Origin: Chitinophaga pinensis
GTDB taxonomy: Bacteria; Bacteroidota; Bacteroidia; SXHM01
NCBI GenBank assembly: GCA_945870105.1
Contig: CAMBRL010000014.1
Location: 1 to 42,316, forward strand
Reading direction: 5' to 3'
Length of the DNA: 42,316 nucleotides
In this document: positions 33,327 through 42,186 of the stretch, piece by piece
How positions within the stretch are numbered: position 1 is the stretch's first letter
How the letters are laid out: each line of letters opens with the position of its first letter
Notes under the pieces: generated by a model
What the model was told of the DNA's origin: nothing
Database searches by the model: none
Seen by the model: only the letters and a program-made list of their open reading frames with translations
Translations under genes and position numbers: made by a program

Positions 33327-33947
33327 ATGGCAAAAAACATCTCCCTGATATCGCTTATTATTACAGCCGCTGCATTCACCACCAGCGCCCAAACCCTTAA
33401 ACCATTTTCTGATATGGACGATAAATGGGGCTACCAGAATGAAAGCTATCAAACAGTCATCCCCTGCCAGTTTGAAGCAGCAAAAGAATTTTCAGAAGGA
33501 ATGGCAGCAGTTAGAAACAAAGTAAAAGTGCCTGATGGTAATGGATTATTCCAATTCGATTATCTCTGGGGATACATAAACCTGACCGGTAAAATAGTTA
33601 TACCGTGCCAGTATTCTGAAGCGCTGATTTTTTTAGGCGAATGTGCCGTAGTAGCCAAAGGCAATAAATATGCATTGATAGATAAAAAAGGAAAAGCAAT
33701 AACCCCTTTTAAATACGATGAAATAGCATACATGGCCGAAGAGCTTACAGCGGTAAACATTGGCAAAACCCAAGATGGAGATGAGCCGGGCTTATGGGGA
33801 TTTATAGACAAAACCGGCAAAGAAGTAATACCTCTCAATTATTACAAAGTAGAATCATTCTCAGAATATGATGCCACTGCTAAAGTAACAGACCAAAATT
33901 TCGAGACTTATTATATAGATACAAAAGGCATATGCGTAAAAAAATAA
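33327..33947 (+). CDS. Exported WG-repeat protein (paralogue)
   Basis: I use ATG 33327, which begins at the signal peptide MAKNISLISLIITAAAFTTS; an upstream ATG at 33228 would overlap the previous gene and add 33 polar residues. Four WG repeats follow (DKWGYQNESYQTVIPCQF, LWGYINLTGKIVIPCQY, YALIDKKGKAITPFKY, LWGFIDKTGKEVIPLNY). Last of three WG proteins; function unknown. Confidence 0.84.
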   Translation: MAKNISLISLIITAAAFTTSAQTLKPFSDMDDKWGYQNESYQTVIPCQFEAAKEFSEGMAAVRNKVKVPDGNGLFQFDYLWGYINLTGKIVIPCQYSEALIFLGECAVVAKGNKYALIDKKGKAITPFKYDEIAYMAEELTAVNIGKTQDGDEPGLWGFIDKTGKEVIPLNYYKVESFSEYDATAKVTDQNFETYYIDTKGICVKK

Positions 33948-33964
33948 GAAATAGTAACAAGCAA

Positions 33965-34642
33965 ATGAAAATTCACATTCTATTTCTAATAATACTTATT
34001 CTTTCAGCCATTACCTCCTGCAATAACACTACTAAACCTGAAACAGAAGACACAACCGATAAAGCACTTAAAGCCGATACCCAAAAAGGCAAACAACTTT
34101 TTGCAACCTGCATAGCCTGCCACGGAAATAATGGTCAGGGCATACAAAACATGAATGCACCCAACCTTGCAGCACAAGATGCATGGAACCTTAACCGTCA
34201 GCTAACTAATTTCAAAACAGGAATTCGCGGAACCCATGCCGATGATATTTATGGCGCACAAATGGCGCCCATGGCGCAAACCCTTGCTGATGAACAGGCA
34301 ATAGTTGATGTGGTTGCCTATATTAAAACACTTTCTGCCACAGCAAATGAACAAACAATAAAAGGCGATATAGTAAAAGGAGAAGACTATTACAACATGG
34401 CTTGCGGCTCATGTCACGGCACCAAAGGAGCAGGCAATGAAAGCCTTAATTCGCCTAAGCTGACAGGCGTAAACGACTGGTATCTTGAACGCCAGGTGCT
34501 GAATTTTAAAAAAGGAATTCGCGGCAGCCATGCCGATGATAAATTTGGCGCCCAGATGAAACAAATTGCAGGCACCACTGAAGAAGGGCAAATGTTGAAT
34601 GATATTATAGCATACATACACTCCGTTGAAGAACTACAGTAG
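33965..34642 (+). CDS. Tandem c-type cytochrome lipoprotein (cytochrome c4/c553-like)
   Basis: About 225 residues from ATG 33965; lipoprotein signal ends LSAITSCNN. Two homologous class I cytochrome domains of about 85 residues each: CIACHGNNGQG and CGSCHGTKGAGN, each followed by PxL...W.L.RQ..NFK.GIRG.HADD..GAQM, a repeat with the axial Met in GAQM. This is the cytochrome c4 pattern. It probably carries electrons in the periplasm to the peroxidase encoded next, whose gene starts 17 bp before this stop. Confidence 0.9.
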   Translation: MKIHILFLIILILSAITSCNNTTKPETEDTTDKALKADTQKGKQLFATCIACHGNNGQGIQNMNAPNLAAQDAWNLNRQLTNFKTGIRGTHADDIYGAQMAPMAQTLADEQAIVDVVAYIKTLSATANEQTIKGDIVKGEDYYNMACGSCHGTKGAGNESLNSPKLTGVNDWYLERQVLNFKKGIRGSHADDKFGAQMKQIAGTTEEGQMLNDIIAYIHSVEELQ

Positions 34643-35813
34643 CCTTATTTTTTTTCTTACTATTGTTTTTCTAACGGCTTGCAAAAAAGAAAACACCGGC
34701 AATATAAAACTCGCTCAAAACTGTCCGCCCGGATTTGAACTTACAGCCGATAACAAATGTCTTTGCCGTTCACTTTATCATCAATATAACTCACTCAACA
34801 ATGCCGGTGTAGGTGGTTTGCAAACAGGTTTGCCGCCAATGCGCGATGGCTTTTCACCGCAGCAAATTGATTTAGGACGCTATCTTTTTTTTGACCCGGT
34901 TTTATCGGGCAATCAAAAACTTTCCTGCGCAAGTTGCCATAACCCTGCATTAGGTTTTAGTGACGGGCAAGCACGTAGTACTGGGTTTAACGGACAAATG
35001 CTTAACCGCGCTGCACCTACGCTTTGGAATGTTGCTTTTCTTAAATCATTCTTCTGGGATGCCCGTGCATCAACACTTGAAGAGCAAATGCAGGGACCAC
35101 TGTATGCAGAAAATGAAATGAATAACACGGAAGAAAAATTGCTGGTTTCGCTCAATGGAATTCCGCAATACATAGAATTATTTATGCAGGCTTTCCCAGA
35201 GAAGCAATTTGAACAAATTCAAGCTGATGAAATTTATACCGCGCTTGCTGCATTCGAATCATCTTTGATTTCACTCAATAGCCGTTATGATTTATATGCA
35301 CATGGATACCACGAATCCTTAAAGCAAAACGAAATTGAAGGAATGAATGTGTTCCGTTCTTTTGTAGCACGTTGTGCCGAATGTCATACACCACCACTGT
35401 TTACCAATCAGCAAATTGCAGTATTGGGAACACCCGAACAGGATGATTTGCCTTTTGATCCGGGAGCAGAAAAAACCTTTAATGACCCCAGTATGCGAGG
35501 AGGATTTAAAGTGCCAACATTACGTAACATTGCACAAACAGCACCCTACATGCACTCCGGCAAATTTGCATCCTTGCAGGATGTTATCACTTTTTACAAC
35601 AGCGGGCGCGGACATGCAGTGCCAGAAAATGAAAAGCTTAGCCTTCACTGGCATATCTGGGAACCCAACCTCACCCCATACGAATTAGAACGGGTAGTTG
35701 ATTTTCTTAATACCCTCACAGACGAAAGCTTTAAACCCACAGCACCGGACCAACTGCCATCTGCATTGCAGACCGTGCACCTGAAAAAAAATAATACTTT
35801 ACAGCCAGAATAA
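34626..35813 (+). CDS. Diheme cytochrome c peroxidase-family lipoprotein
   Basis: 395 residues with lipoprotein signal (FFLTIVFLTAC). Heme sites CASCH (about residue 100, in LSCASCHNPALGFSD) and CAECH (about 252). FDPVLSGNQ and the C-terminal TAPYMHSGKFASLQDVITFYNSG are family hallmarks. Typical CcpA enzymes reduce H2O2 with electrons from a small cytochrome; the adjacent c4-like protein would suit. It is distinct in sequence from the MbnH-like protein at 24 kb and has no MbnP partner here. Confidence 0.9.
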   Translation: MKNYSSLIFFLTIVFLTACKKENTGNIKLAQNCPPGFELTADNKCLCRSLYHQYNSLNNAGVGGLQTGLPPMRDGFSPQQIDLGRYLFFDPVLSGNQKLSCASCHNPALGFSDGQARSTGFNGQMLNRAAPTLWNVAFLKSFFWDARASTLEEQMQGPLYAENEMNNTEEKLLVSLNGIPQYIELFMQAFPEKQFEQIQADEIYTALAAFESSLISLNSRYDLYAHGYHESLKQNEIEGMNVFRSFVARCAECHTPPLFTNQQIAVLGTPEQDDLPFDPGAEKTFNDPSMRGGFKVPTLRNIAQTAPYMHSGKFASLQDVITFYNSGRGHAVPENEKLSLHWHIWEPNLTPYELERVVDFLNTLTDESFKPTAPDQLPSALQTVHLKKNNTLQPE

Positions 35814-35837
35814 TTTTACACCCAAACAAAACCCTAC

Positions 35838-37331
35838 ATGAAAACAATCTTTAAATTCCTTGGTATGCTCCTCGCTGCAGCCATTCTTTTTGGTGCAGGA
35901 TACCTTGTCTCCAAAAAACAAAAAAGCAATGTTCCGCCTCCGCCAACCGTTAATTATTTCAGCGGTGCGGGAACAAAAAATGCTTCGAGATTGCAGCAAA
36001 CAGAAGAACGCAATGTGTTAGAAGTTAAACAAGGACAATCAATACAGGAAGCTGTAAACAAAGCAAAATCAGGCGACCTCATCCGTGTTTACCCGGGCAT
36101 CTACAAAGAAACTGTTTACATCGATAAAGACAATATCTATTTGCAAGGCCTTATCCGCGAAGGCGAATACCCTATTCTGGAAGGCGAAAAAACCCGCAAC
36201 GATGCCATTCTCTATTCGGGTAACAATATCGTGATTGAAAATTTCAAAATCATGAATTACAAAGGCAACGGCATTATGGGACAAGCCGGAAATAATTTTA
36301 TAATCCGCAATAATTACATCATTGACACCGGGGTTTACGGAATTTTTCCCGAGTTTGGCACAAACGGACTAATATCGCATAACATACTTTCAGGCATTGA
36401 AGATGCCGCCATTTATGTTGGCATGTGCGATAACATTGATGTGCTCTACAACGAAGTATTCAAAAGTGTTGCAGGTATTGAAATAGAAAACTCACGCCAT
36501 GCACTGGTAGAGGGTAATTATGTGCACGAAAATACCGGAGGCATTTTAGCGTTCATTACTCCGGGCTTACCTATAAAAACCTGTTTTGATGTTATCATCC
36601 GCAACAACTATATCATCAATAATAATCTTGAAAATTTTGGCGAACCGGGTTCCATTGTGGCAAGCTTGCCGCGGGGCACCGGTATTATTGTTATGGCTGC
36701 CGATGAGGTAACCATAGAAAACAACATCATAACCGGAAACGATAATGCAGGTATTGTAATGACCGACCTGAGTTTTATTGCACACATAACAAAAGACCCC
36801 GAATCAGAACCTAATCCCGACCGCATTGTTATTCTTGATAACATTATGAGCAATAACGGCAGTAATCCTATTGACGAACTAAAAGCCGCAAAAATTGCTT
36901 ACATGGTTACTGCTAAAGGAGTGGATATTGTTGCCGTAGGTGGCGGAACAGGAAGTTGCATCCGAAACAAAAGCAACTATGTAACCATAGGATTAGATAG
37001 CTATGCGCAATGTCAATCAACAGGAACAGCAAATGTGTTATCGTATATGCTTGCCGAACCTGCACCACCCCGTGATACTAAAACCGAAGACAGAGGGCGA
37101 TTAATTTATTATGGCATTTGCAGCGGTTGCCACTCTTATAACCTGCGCATGATTGGCCCCCCAACCATGACCATACAAGCCTTATATAAAGACAATCCGC
37201 AAGGTATTGCTGATTATATTGCCAAGCCCGTTCATAAGCGCACAGACTTTCCCGAAATGCCACCGCAGGATTATTTGTCAGCAGAAAAAAGATTAGAAGT
37301 AGCAAAGTATATGCTATCAATTGATAAGTAG
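35838..37331 (+). CDS. Membrane-anchored beta-helix protein fused to a cytochrome c domain
   Basis: 497 residues. N-terminal membrane helix (FLGMLLAAAILFGAGYLV) and Pro-rich linker. Residues about 65-370 form a right-handed parallel beta-helix (many NNYIIDT, ENNIITGNDNAGIV type turns; first motif QSIQEAVNKAKSGDLIRVYPG). A C-terminal class I cytochrome c domain (about 410-497) has heme site CSGCHSYNLRMIGPP and a probable Met ligand in FPEMPPQDYL. Beta-helix folds such as NosD support copper-enzyme maturation, and others bind polysaccharide; the role here is unknown. It ends a three-gene cytochrome set, so it probably exchanges electrons with the two preceding proteins. Confidence 0.87.
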   Translation: MKTIFKFLGMLLAAAILFGAGYLVSKKQKSNVPPPPTVNYFSGAGTKNASRLQQTEERNVLEVKQGQSIQEAVNKAKSGDLIRVYPGIYKETVYIDKDNIYLQGLIREGEYPILEGEKTRNDAILYSGNNIVIENFKIMNYKGNGIMGQAGNNFIIRNNYIIDTGVYGIFPEFGTNGLISHNILSGIEDAAIYVGMCDNIDVLYNEVFKSVAGIEIENSRHALVEGNYVHENTGGILAFITPGLPIKTCFDVIIRNNYIINNNLENFGEPGSIVASLPRGTGIIVMAADEVTIENNIITGNDNAGIVMTDLSFIAHITKDPESEPNPDRIVILDNIMSNNGSNPIDELKAAKIAYMVTAKGVDIVAVGGGTGSCIRNKSNYVTIGLDSYAQCQSTGTANVLSYMLAEPAPPRDTKTEDRGRLIYYGICSGCHSYNLRMIGPPTMTIQALYKDNPQGIADYIAKPVHKRTDFPEMPPQDYLSAEKRLEVAKYMLSIDK

Positions 37332-37370
37332 CACTTGTAATAAAAATATCTGCTTTTGGTAAACCCTGAA

Positions 37371-37417
37371 ACTATGATTGCAATCATAGTAAATGAATAG
37401 CAACTGAACTAATATTG
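37371..37417 (+). promoter_or_regulatory. Promoter of glycyl radical enzyme operon: perfect palindrome plus -7
   Basis: The operator is a perfect 20-bp palindrome (37371-37390, core TATGATTGCAATCATA, centre 37380.5). The -7-like TAATATTG (37410-37417, one mismatch) ends 36.5 bp from the centre. It is the best-conserved copy of the motif in the window. Confidence 0.7.
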
Positions 37418-37457
37418 GCACATTGTAAATGCCCTGCCAATTATTAGTTCAGTTTAA

Positions 37458-38354
37458 ATGAATCCGCTCATTTTTGATATACAACGATTCTCCATTCACG
37501 ATGGTCCCGGTATCAGAACCGTTGTTTTTTTTAAAGGCTGCAACCTTGAATGTCCCTGGTGCCAGAACCCCGAGTCAATGGCATTTAAACCACAGATTGC
37601 CGTTTATGAAGATAAATGTATTGATAGCAGGGATTGCGCAAATGCTTGTCCGGTAAACGCCATCACATTTAATGATGGACTAAAAATAAACCGTCAACTC
37701 TGCAATGGATGCGGAAAATGTGTTGATGCCTGTGTATCCGGAGCGCTAAAAATAATTGGAAAAGAATATTCTGCCGATGAAGTAATGACAGAAATAATGC
37801 GTGATGTTGAATACTACAAAACATCAGGCGGTGGTGTTACCTTTTCGGGAGGGGAACCAACGCTGCACCATGATTTTTTACTGGAACTGCTGAAAAGATG
37901 CAAAGCAGAAGGCCTTCATACAACAATTGAAACCAACGGCTGCTTTTCATGGGAAAAATTTGAGATGCTGTTACCCTATCTTGATTTGATTTATTTTGAC
38001 GTAAAAATCATCAATCCTGAGACAAATAAAAAACTGATTTCGGGTAACAGCATACGCATAAGAAGCAATATGCTAAGACTTGCAATGCAGGGAGCACCGG
38101 TTGAATTCAGGGTGCCCTTAATTCCGGGCTTTACAGCAAACGATACTAACGTAAACGATATCATAAACATTTTAACCTCATGCGGGGCAGAATCGGTTCA
38201 TCTCTTGCCTTATCACAGTATGGGCGAATGTAAAGCCAGAAAGATTGACAGTCCTCTTTCACCACTTAATCTCACCCCTTATACAACCGAACAGTTAAAA
38301 CAATTTCAATCGCTGTTTGAACGGGAAAATATTGCAACCATCGTTTACAGATAA
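37458..38354 (+). CDS. Glycyl radical enzyme activating protein (radical SAM)
   Basis: 298 residues. The SAM cluster motif is GCNLECPWCQNPE (C-x3-C-x2-C). Two inserted 4Fe-4S ferredoxin motifs follow, CIDSRDCANACPVNA and CNGCGKCVDACVSGA, as in activases of the diol-dehydratase, choline-lyase and HPAD type; PFL activase lacks them. SGGEPTLHHDF is present. It makes the glycyl radical on the enzyme encoded 30 bp downstream. The activase comes first in the operon, directly behind the operator. Confidence 0.94.
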   Translation: MNPLIFDIQRFSIHDGPGIRTVVFFKGCNLECPWCQNPESMAFKPQIAVYEDKCIDSRDCANACPVNAITFNDGLKINRQLCNGCGKCVDACVSGALKIIGKEYSADEVMTEIMRDVEYYKTSGGGVTFSGGEPTLHHDFLLELLKRCKAEGLHTTIETNGCFSWEKFEMLLPYLDLIYFDVKIINPETNKKLISGNSIRIRSNMLRLAMQGAPVEFRVPLIPGFTANDTNVNDIINILTSCGAESVHLLPYHSMGECKARKIDSPLSPLNLTPYTTEQLKQFQSLFERENIATIVYR

Positions 38355-38384
38355 TAATCAGCAACTAATACTAAAATAAGTATC

Positions 38385-40772
38385 ATGAGCACATTAACAC
38401 AAAAAAACACGGATGCAAAATCCTTAAAAAGATTGTTGCAATTAAAACAGGAAGTTGAAACAGCACCACCTTCTATTTGTGCTGAACGTGCTTTACTGAT
38501 TACTGAATATTTCAAGAAAAAGGAAAATCAGAAAAAGCCGATAGTAATTCAAAAAGCCGAAGCACTGGCGTATGTATTAAAAAATAAGACTGTTAAAATT
38601 TACCCCGGTGAACTGATTGTTGGCAGCACTACATCCAAGCGTAAAGCCGGACCGATATATCCCGAATTGCACGGAGTTCCGGTGCTGGAAGACCTGTTTA
38701 GTTTTAAAAACCGAAAACTAAATCCTCTTGAAATTTCAGACAAAGAAAAAAGTGCCCTGCTGTTTGATGTGGTTCCTTTTTGGCTTACAAAGTTTATGGC
38801 CTACAAGGCACTGCCAACTATGGAGCTATTTTCTTTTGTAGCTGACCAACTTAAGCCCAAATTTTATCTGATTAATGAATCTGCAGGAATAGGTCACATA
38901 GTTCCCGGATATGAAATGCTTATCAATATTGGGATAGAAGGTATTCTGATACAAATTGCAGATAATAAAAAGTCGTTGGACAAATCAGATGAAAAGTATC
39001 ATTTGTATAATTCTATGGAGATTATTTGTAACGGAGTTATTGATATGGCTTCTCGTTATTCAGAAGAAGCATTAAGAATTTCTAAAGAAGAAAAAGATGA
39101 AGAAAGGAAGTACGAACTTGAACTTATTGCCCAAAACCTACAACATGTTCCAAGGCATCCTGCATGCACTTTTCATGAAGCCTTGCAGTCTATATGGATG
39201 CTGCATACGGCCATAACACTCGAAGGGCTTGATAATGGTATCAGTTTTGGACGCAGCGATCAATACCTTTATTCTTTTTATAAGCAGGATATTAAAAAAG
39301 GAATTCTTACTCCTGAAAGGGCAAAAGAACTGCTCGGGTGTTTTGGCATAAAAAGCGCAGAAATTATTCCGGTCTTTAGCAATGCAATTGGCGAATGTCA
39401 TGGCGGTTTTCTCAGCGGACAGGCTATGACAATTGGCGGTATTGATAAAAACGGGAACGATGTTACAAATGAACTTTCTTACATCATTCTTGAGCTGATG
39501 GATGAGGTAAAAATGCGCCAACCCAATTACCATGCACGCATACATCCCGGCTCACCCCAAAAATACATTGATAAAATAGTTTCCAATTTAGCCAAAGGCG
39601 TTAACTCACCTGCTATTTTTAATGACGAAGTGATTATTGAAAGCCTTAAAAAATGTGGTTTTTCTGATGACGATGCCAAAGAATATACCACCTTAGGTTG
39701 TGTTGAACTTGGCGTATCAGGAAAAACATTCGGATCAACCGATGCAGCTCTTTTTAATTTACCTGTTTGCCTTGAAATGGCACTGAACGATGGAAAACTT
39801 TTTGGTGGAATAAAACAATATGGCTATTCAACAGGCAATCCCGAAACATTCAAAACCATTGGTGATGTGAAAATAGCGTTTATCAGGCAAGTGAATTTTA
39901 TGATTGGCAAATTGGTGGAGGTGCTGGCTCCCATTGAAACGGGGAACCGCAAATTTCACCCCACCCCATTAACATCGGCATTTACTGAAGGGTGTATTGA
40001 AAGCGGAACAGATGTAACCGCAGGAGGAGCAATCTATAATTTCAGCGGGGTGCAGGGTGTTGGAGTTACCGATGTTGGCGACAGTTTATATGCCATTGAA
40101 CAATTGGTATTTGTGAAGAAAAAATATTCGCTGACAACACTTATTAAGGAACTGAAAAACAATTTTGAGGGCAATGAAAAAATGCGGCTTGAATTTTTAA
40201 ATATTGCAAAATTTGGAAACGATAATCCGGAGGTGGATGCCTACAGTGTTTGGGTTACTAATACTTTTTACAACGCTTTTGAAAACAAGAAAAACACACG
40301 GGGCGGGCAATTTGTTGCCGGCTATTATTCTACCACCACACACTATAGTTTTGGAAAACTAACCGGGGCACTTCCCAACGGACGAAAAAAGGGTTTGCCC
40401 TTTTCATCGGGTATTGCACCCATGAATGGTGCCGACAAAAAAGGTCCTACAGCTTTATTAAATTCTTTAACATCAATTGACTACCTGCGCGCTCATAACG
40501 GCACCAACGTGAATGCGAAATTTGATACCGCAACATTAAAGGGTGAACATGGCAAAGAAATTCTGAAAAGTCTATTGCTTACGTATTTCAAAAAAGGTGG
40601 AATGCAAATTCAGCTGAACGTATTGGATACCGAAATGCTGAAAGATGCCAAACTGCACCCCGAAAAATATCCATCATTGATTGTGCGTGTGTCGGGCTAT
40701 TCGGCTTATTTTAATGACCTTTCAGATGCAATGAAAGATGAGATTATTCAACGCAGCTGCTTACAATTCTAA
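38385..40772 (+). CDS. Glycyl radical enzyme (GCVE class, not classical pyruvate formate-lyase)
   Basis: 795 residues. The thiyl cysteine is C439 in TTLGCVELG. The single-Cys GCVE motif is that of dehydratases, lyases and decarboxylases, whereas pyruvate formate-lyase has a Cys-Cys pair. The radical loop is VRVSGYSAYF with Gly771, 24 residues from the end. TAGGAIYNFSGVQGVGVTDV is also typical of the eliminase group. Genome annotation would probably say formate C-acetyltransferase, which the motif does not support. The substrate is unknown; no microcompartment or transporter genes are near. Such enzymes are inactivated by oxygen, which fits expression under an anaerobic nitrogen-oxide operator. 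Confidence 0.92.
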   Translation: MSTLTQKNTDAKSLKRLLQLKQEVETAPPSICAERALLITEYFKKKENQKKPIVIQKAEALAYVLKNKTVKIYPGELIVGSTTSKRKAGPIYPELHGVPVLEDLFSFKNRKLNPLEISDKEKSALLFDVVPFWLTKFMAYKALPTMELFSFVADQLKPKFYLINESAGIGHIVPGYEMLINIGIEGILIQIADNKKSLDKSDEKYHLYNSMEIICNGVIDMASRYSEEALRISKEEKDEERKYELELIAQNLQHVPRHPACTFHEALQSIWMLHTAITLEGLDNGISFGRSDQYLYSFYKQDIKKGILTPERAKELLGCFGIKSAEIIPVFSNAIGECHGGFLSGQAMTIGGIDKNGNDVTNELSYIILELMDEVKMRQPNYHARIHPGSPQKYIDKIVSNLAKGVNSPAIFNDEVIIESLKKCGFSDDDAKEYTTLGCVELGVSGKTFGSTDAALFNLPVCLEMALNDGKLFGGIKQYGYSTGNPETFKTIGDVKIAFIRQVNFMIGKLVEVLAPIETGNRKFHPTPLTSAFTEGCIESGTDVTAGGAIYNFSGVQGVGVTDVGDSLYAIEQLVFVKKKYSLTTLIKELKNNFEGNEKMRLEFLNIAKFGNDNPEVDAYSVWVTNTFYNAFENKKNTRGGQFVAGYYSTTTHYSFGKLTGALPNGRKKGLPFSSGIAPMNGADKKGPTALLNSLTSIDYLRAHNGTNVNAKFDTATLKGEHGKEILKSLLLTYFKKGGMQIQLNVLDTEMLKDAKLHPEKYPSLIVRVSGYSAYFNDLSDAMKDEIIQRSCLQF

Positions 40773-40795
40773 AAAAACAACAAAACTATACTGCC

Positions 40796-42097
40796 ATGAA
40801 AGAACTCTACACCCTCACATTGCTATGCCTCTCTGTATTAACTGCAGCCGCACAAATTACTTCTGTAGCCAACGGCAATTTTTATTTCCCTACTACGTGG
40901 TCGTGTACTTGTGTGCCCACCAGCGGAACGGACGATATTATTATTAATCACACGGTAACGCTTAACAACGATTTGCAATTGCTCACTGGCGGCTCTATAA
41001 CAATAAATAGTTCAGGGTCGCTTTTACAGGATATTCCTTCACGCGATTTTTTGCTCAATGGAGGCACATTTATCAATAACGGTGATTTTTCCATTGACCG
41101 CCTGCTGGGACAGAGCGGCAGCTTTGGCAATACCGGAACAGCCGCTATCCGCACCTTTGCCAATTACCTGGATTTCGGCAATTCAGGAACTATTAACAAT
41201 GTGGACAGCCTTTATAATGATGGGTATATTAATAATAACGGAACCATTGATGCGGGCACTTTTTATAATGACAGCCTGTTGGACAACTACGGCAGCTTTC
41301 CTGCAGTTGATTCACTTACCAATGCCGGAACTATGAACAATTATGCAGGTGCTGTTATTGATGCCGACAGCATGACCAATACCGGAACGTTTACCAACAA
41401 CGGATTGCTGAACACAGGCGCATTGTATAACACAGGCAATTACACTAACACTAATTACCACAGTTTTTTCTGGCTTACAAACGGGGGTGTGCTGAATAAT
41501 GTTGATTCAATGGTGGGTGGTGCAAGTATGTGGAATATTGAAGATTTTACCAATCAGGCAACCGGAGTAATTACGCTTGGCGGAAATTTTTACAATGGAG
41601 ATACTGTGAATTTTGATGCCTCATTTGTAAATGATGGTGCGGTGGAAATAGCCATGAGCTGGTTTAATATTGATGCTGTTTCGGGCGATGCTCCGGGTTA
41701 CTTTATTACTCAGGATTCAACGGCCAATGTTGGTACTATGAGCGGCTCTTATGATTTCTGCGACCTTACGCAAACTGCTATTGTTGCCCCTTTTATTGAT
41801 TTTAACAGCGGAACGGTGGATAACAACATTACGTATTGCATTACCGTTTCAGAAAATGAACTTAACTCGGATGAGTTTTTGGTTTATCCTAACCCGGCAA
41901 GCAGCCTTATAACAATCAGTGGCAGTGGCAGTGCAACTGTTGGCATTTATGATGTTACTGGAAGGGAAGTGCTTACCATTTTGCTTAACAATGAGAAAAC
42001 GCTTGCTGATGTAAGTGCTTTGTCTGCCGGTGTATATGTGCTCCGGTTTGGGCAAAGCAATAGCAGCGCGGCAGGCAGGCTGCTTATTGTAAAATAA
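40796..42097 (+). CDS. T9SS-secreted repeat protein with C-terminal sorting domain
   Basis: 433 residues: signal peptide MKELYTLTLLCLSVLTAAAQ, then about 300 residues of short Asn/Gly-rich repeats of roughly 20 residues (FINNGDFSID, TINNVDSLYNDGYINNNGTI, TMNNYAGAVIDADSMTNTG), probably a beta-helix or adhesin-like solenoid. The last 75 residues are a type A Por secretion domain (FLVYPNPASSLITI, VGIYDVTGREVL, LSAGVYVLRF, GRLLIVK). It is exported by type IX secretion and presumably attached to the cell surface. It starts 23 bp after the glycyl radical enzyme, but the functional link is unclear. Confidence 0.9.
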   Translation: MKELYTLTLLCLSVLTAAAQITSVANGNFYFPTTWSCTCVPTSGTDDIIINHTVTLNNDLQLLTGGSITINSSGSLLQDIPSRDFLLNGGTFINNGDFSIDRLLGQSGSFGNTGTAAIRTFANYLDFGNSGTINNVDSLYNDGYINNNGTIDAGTFYNDSLLDNYGSFPAVDSLTNAGTMNNYAGAVIDADSMTNTGTFTNNGLLNTGALYNTGNYTNTNYHSFFWLTNGGVLNNVDSMVGGASMWNIEDFTNQATGVITLGGNFYNGDTVNFDASFVNDGAVEIAMSWFNIDAVSGDAPGYFITQDSTANVGTMSGSYDFCDLTQTAIVAPFIDFNSGTVDNNITYCITVSENELNSDEFLVYPNPASSLITISGSGSATVGIYDVTGREVLTILLNNEKTLADVSALSAGVYVLRFGQSNSSAAGRLLIVK

Positions 42098-42169
42098 ACG
42101 CAGGTTTATATAGAAATAGAAGTGATTTGCTATACCTTGAAGCGTCCAAAAACGGATTCATTGGTTTGC

Positions 42170-42186
42170 TTGCACCACGGGTGCAA
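42170..42186. terminator. Small inverted repeat after the T9SS gene
   Basis: TTGCACC-ACG-GGTGCAA, a perfect 7-bp stem with a 3-nt loop, about 70 bp after the stop. It has no T-run, so terminator function is uncertain. Nothing else was recognised in the last 219 bp, which are AT-rich. Confidence 0.3.

Noticed and set aside
38385-40772. Annotation as pyruvate formate-lyase
   Set aside because: The active site has a single Cys in GCVE rather than the Cys-Cys pair, and the activase has the two extra ferredoxin clusters of the other glycyl radical enzyme classes.
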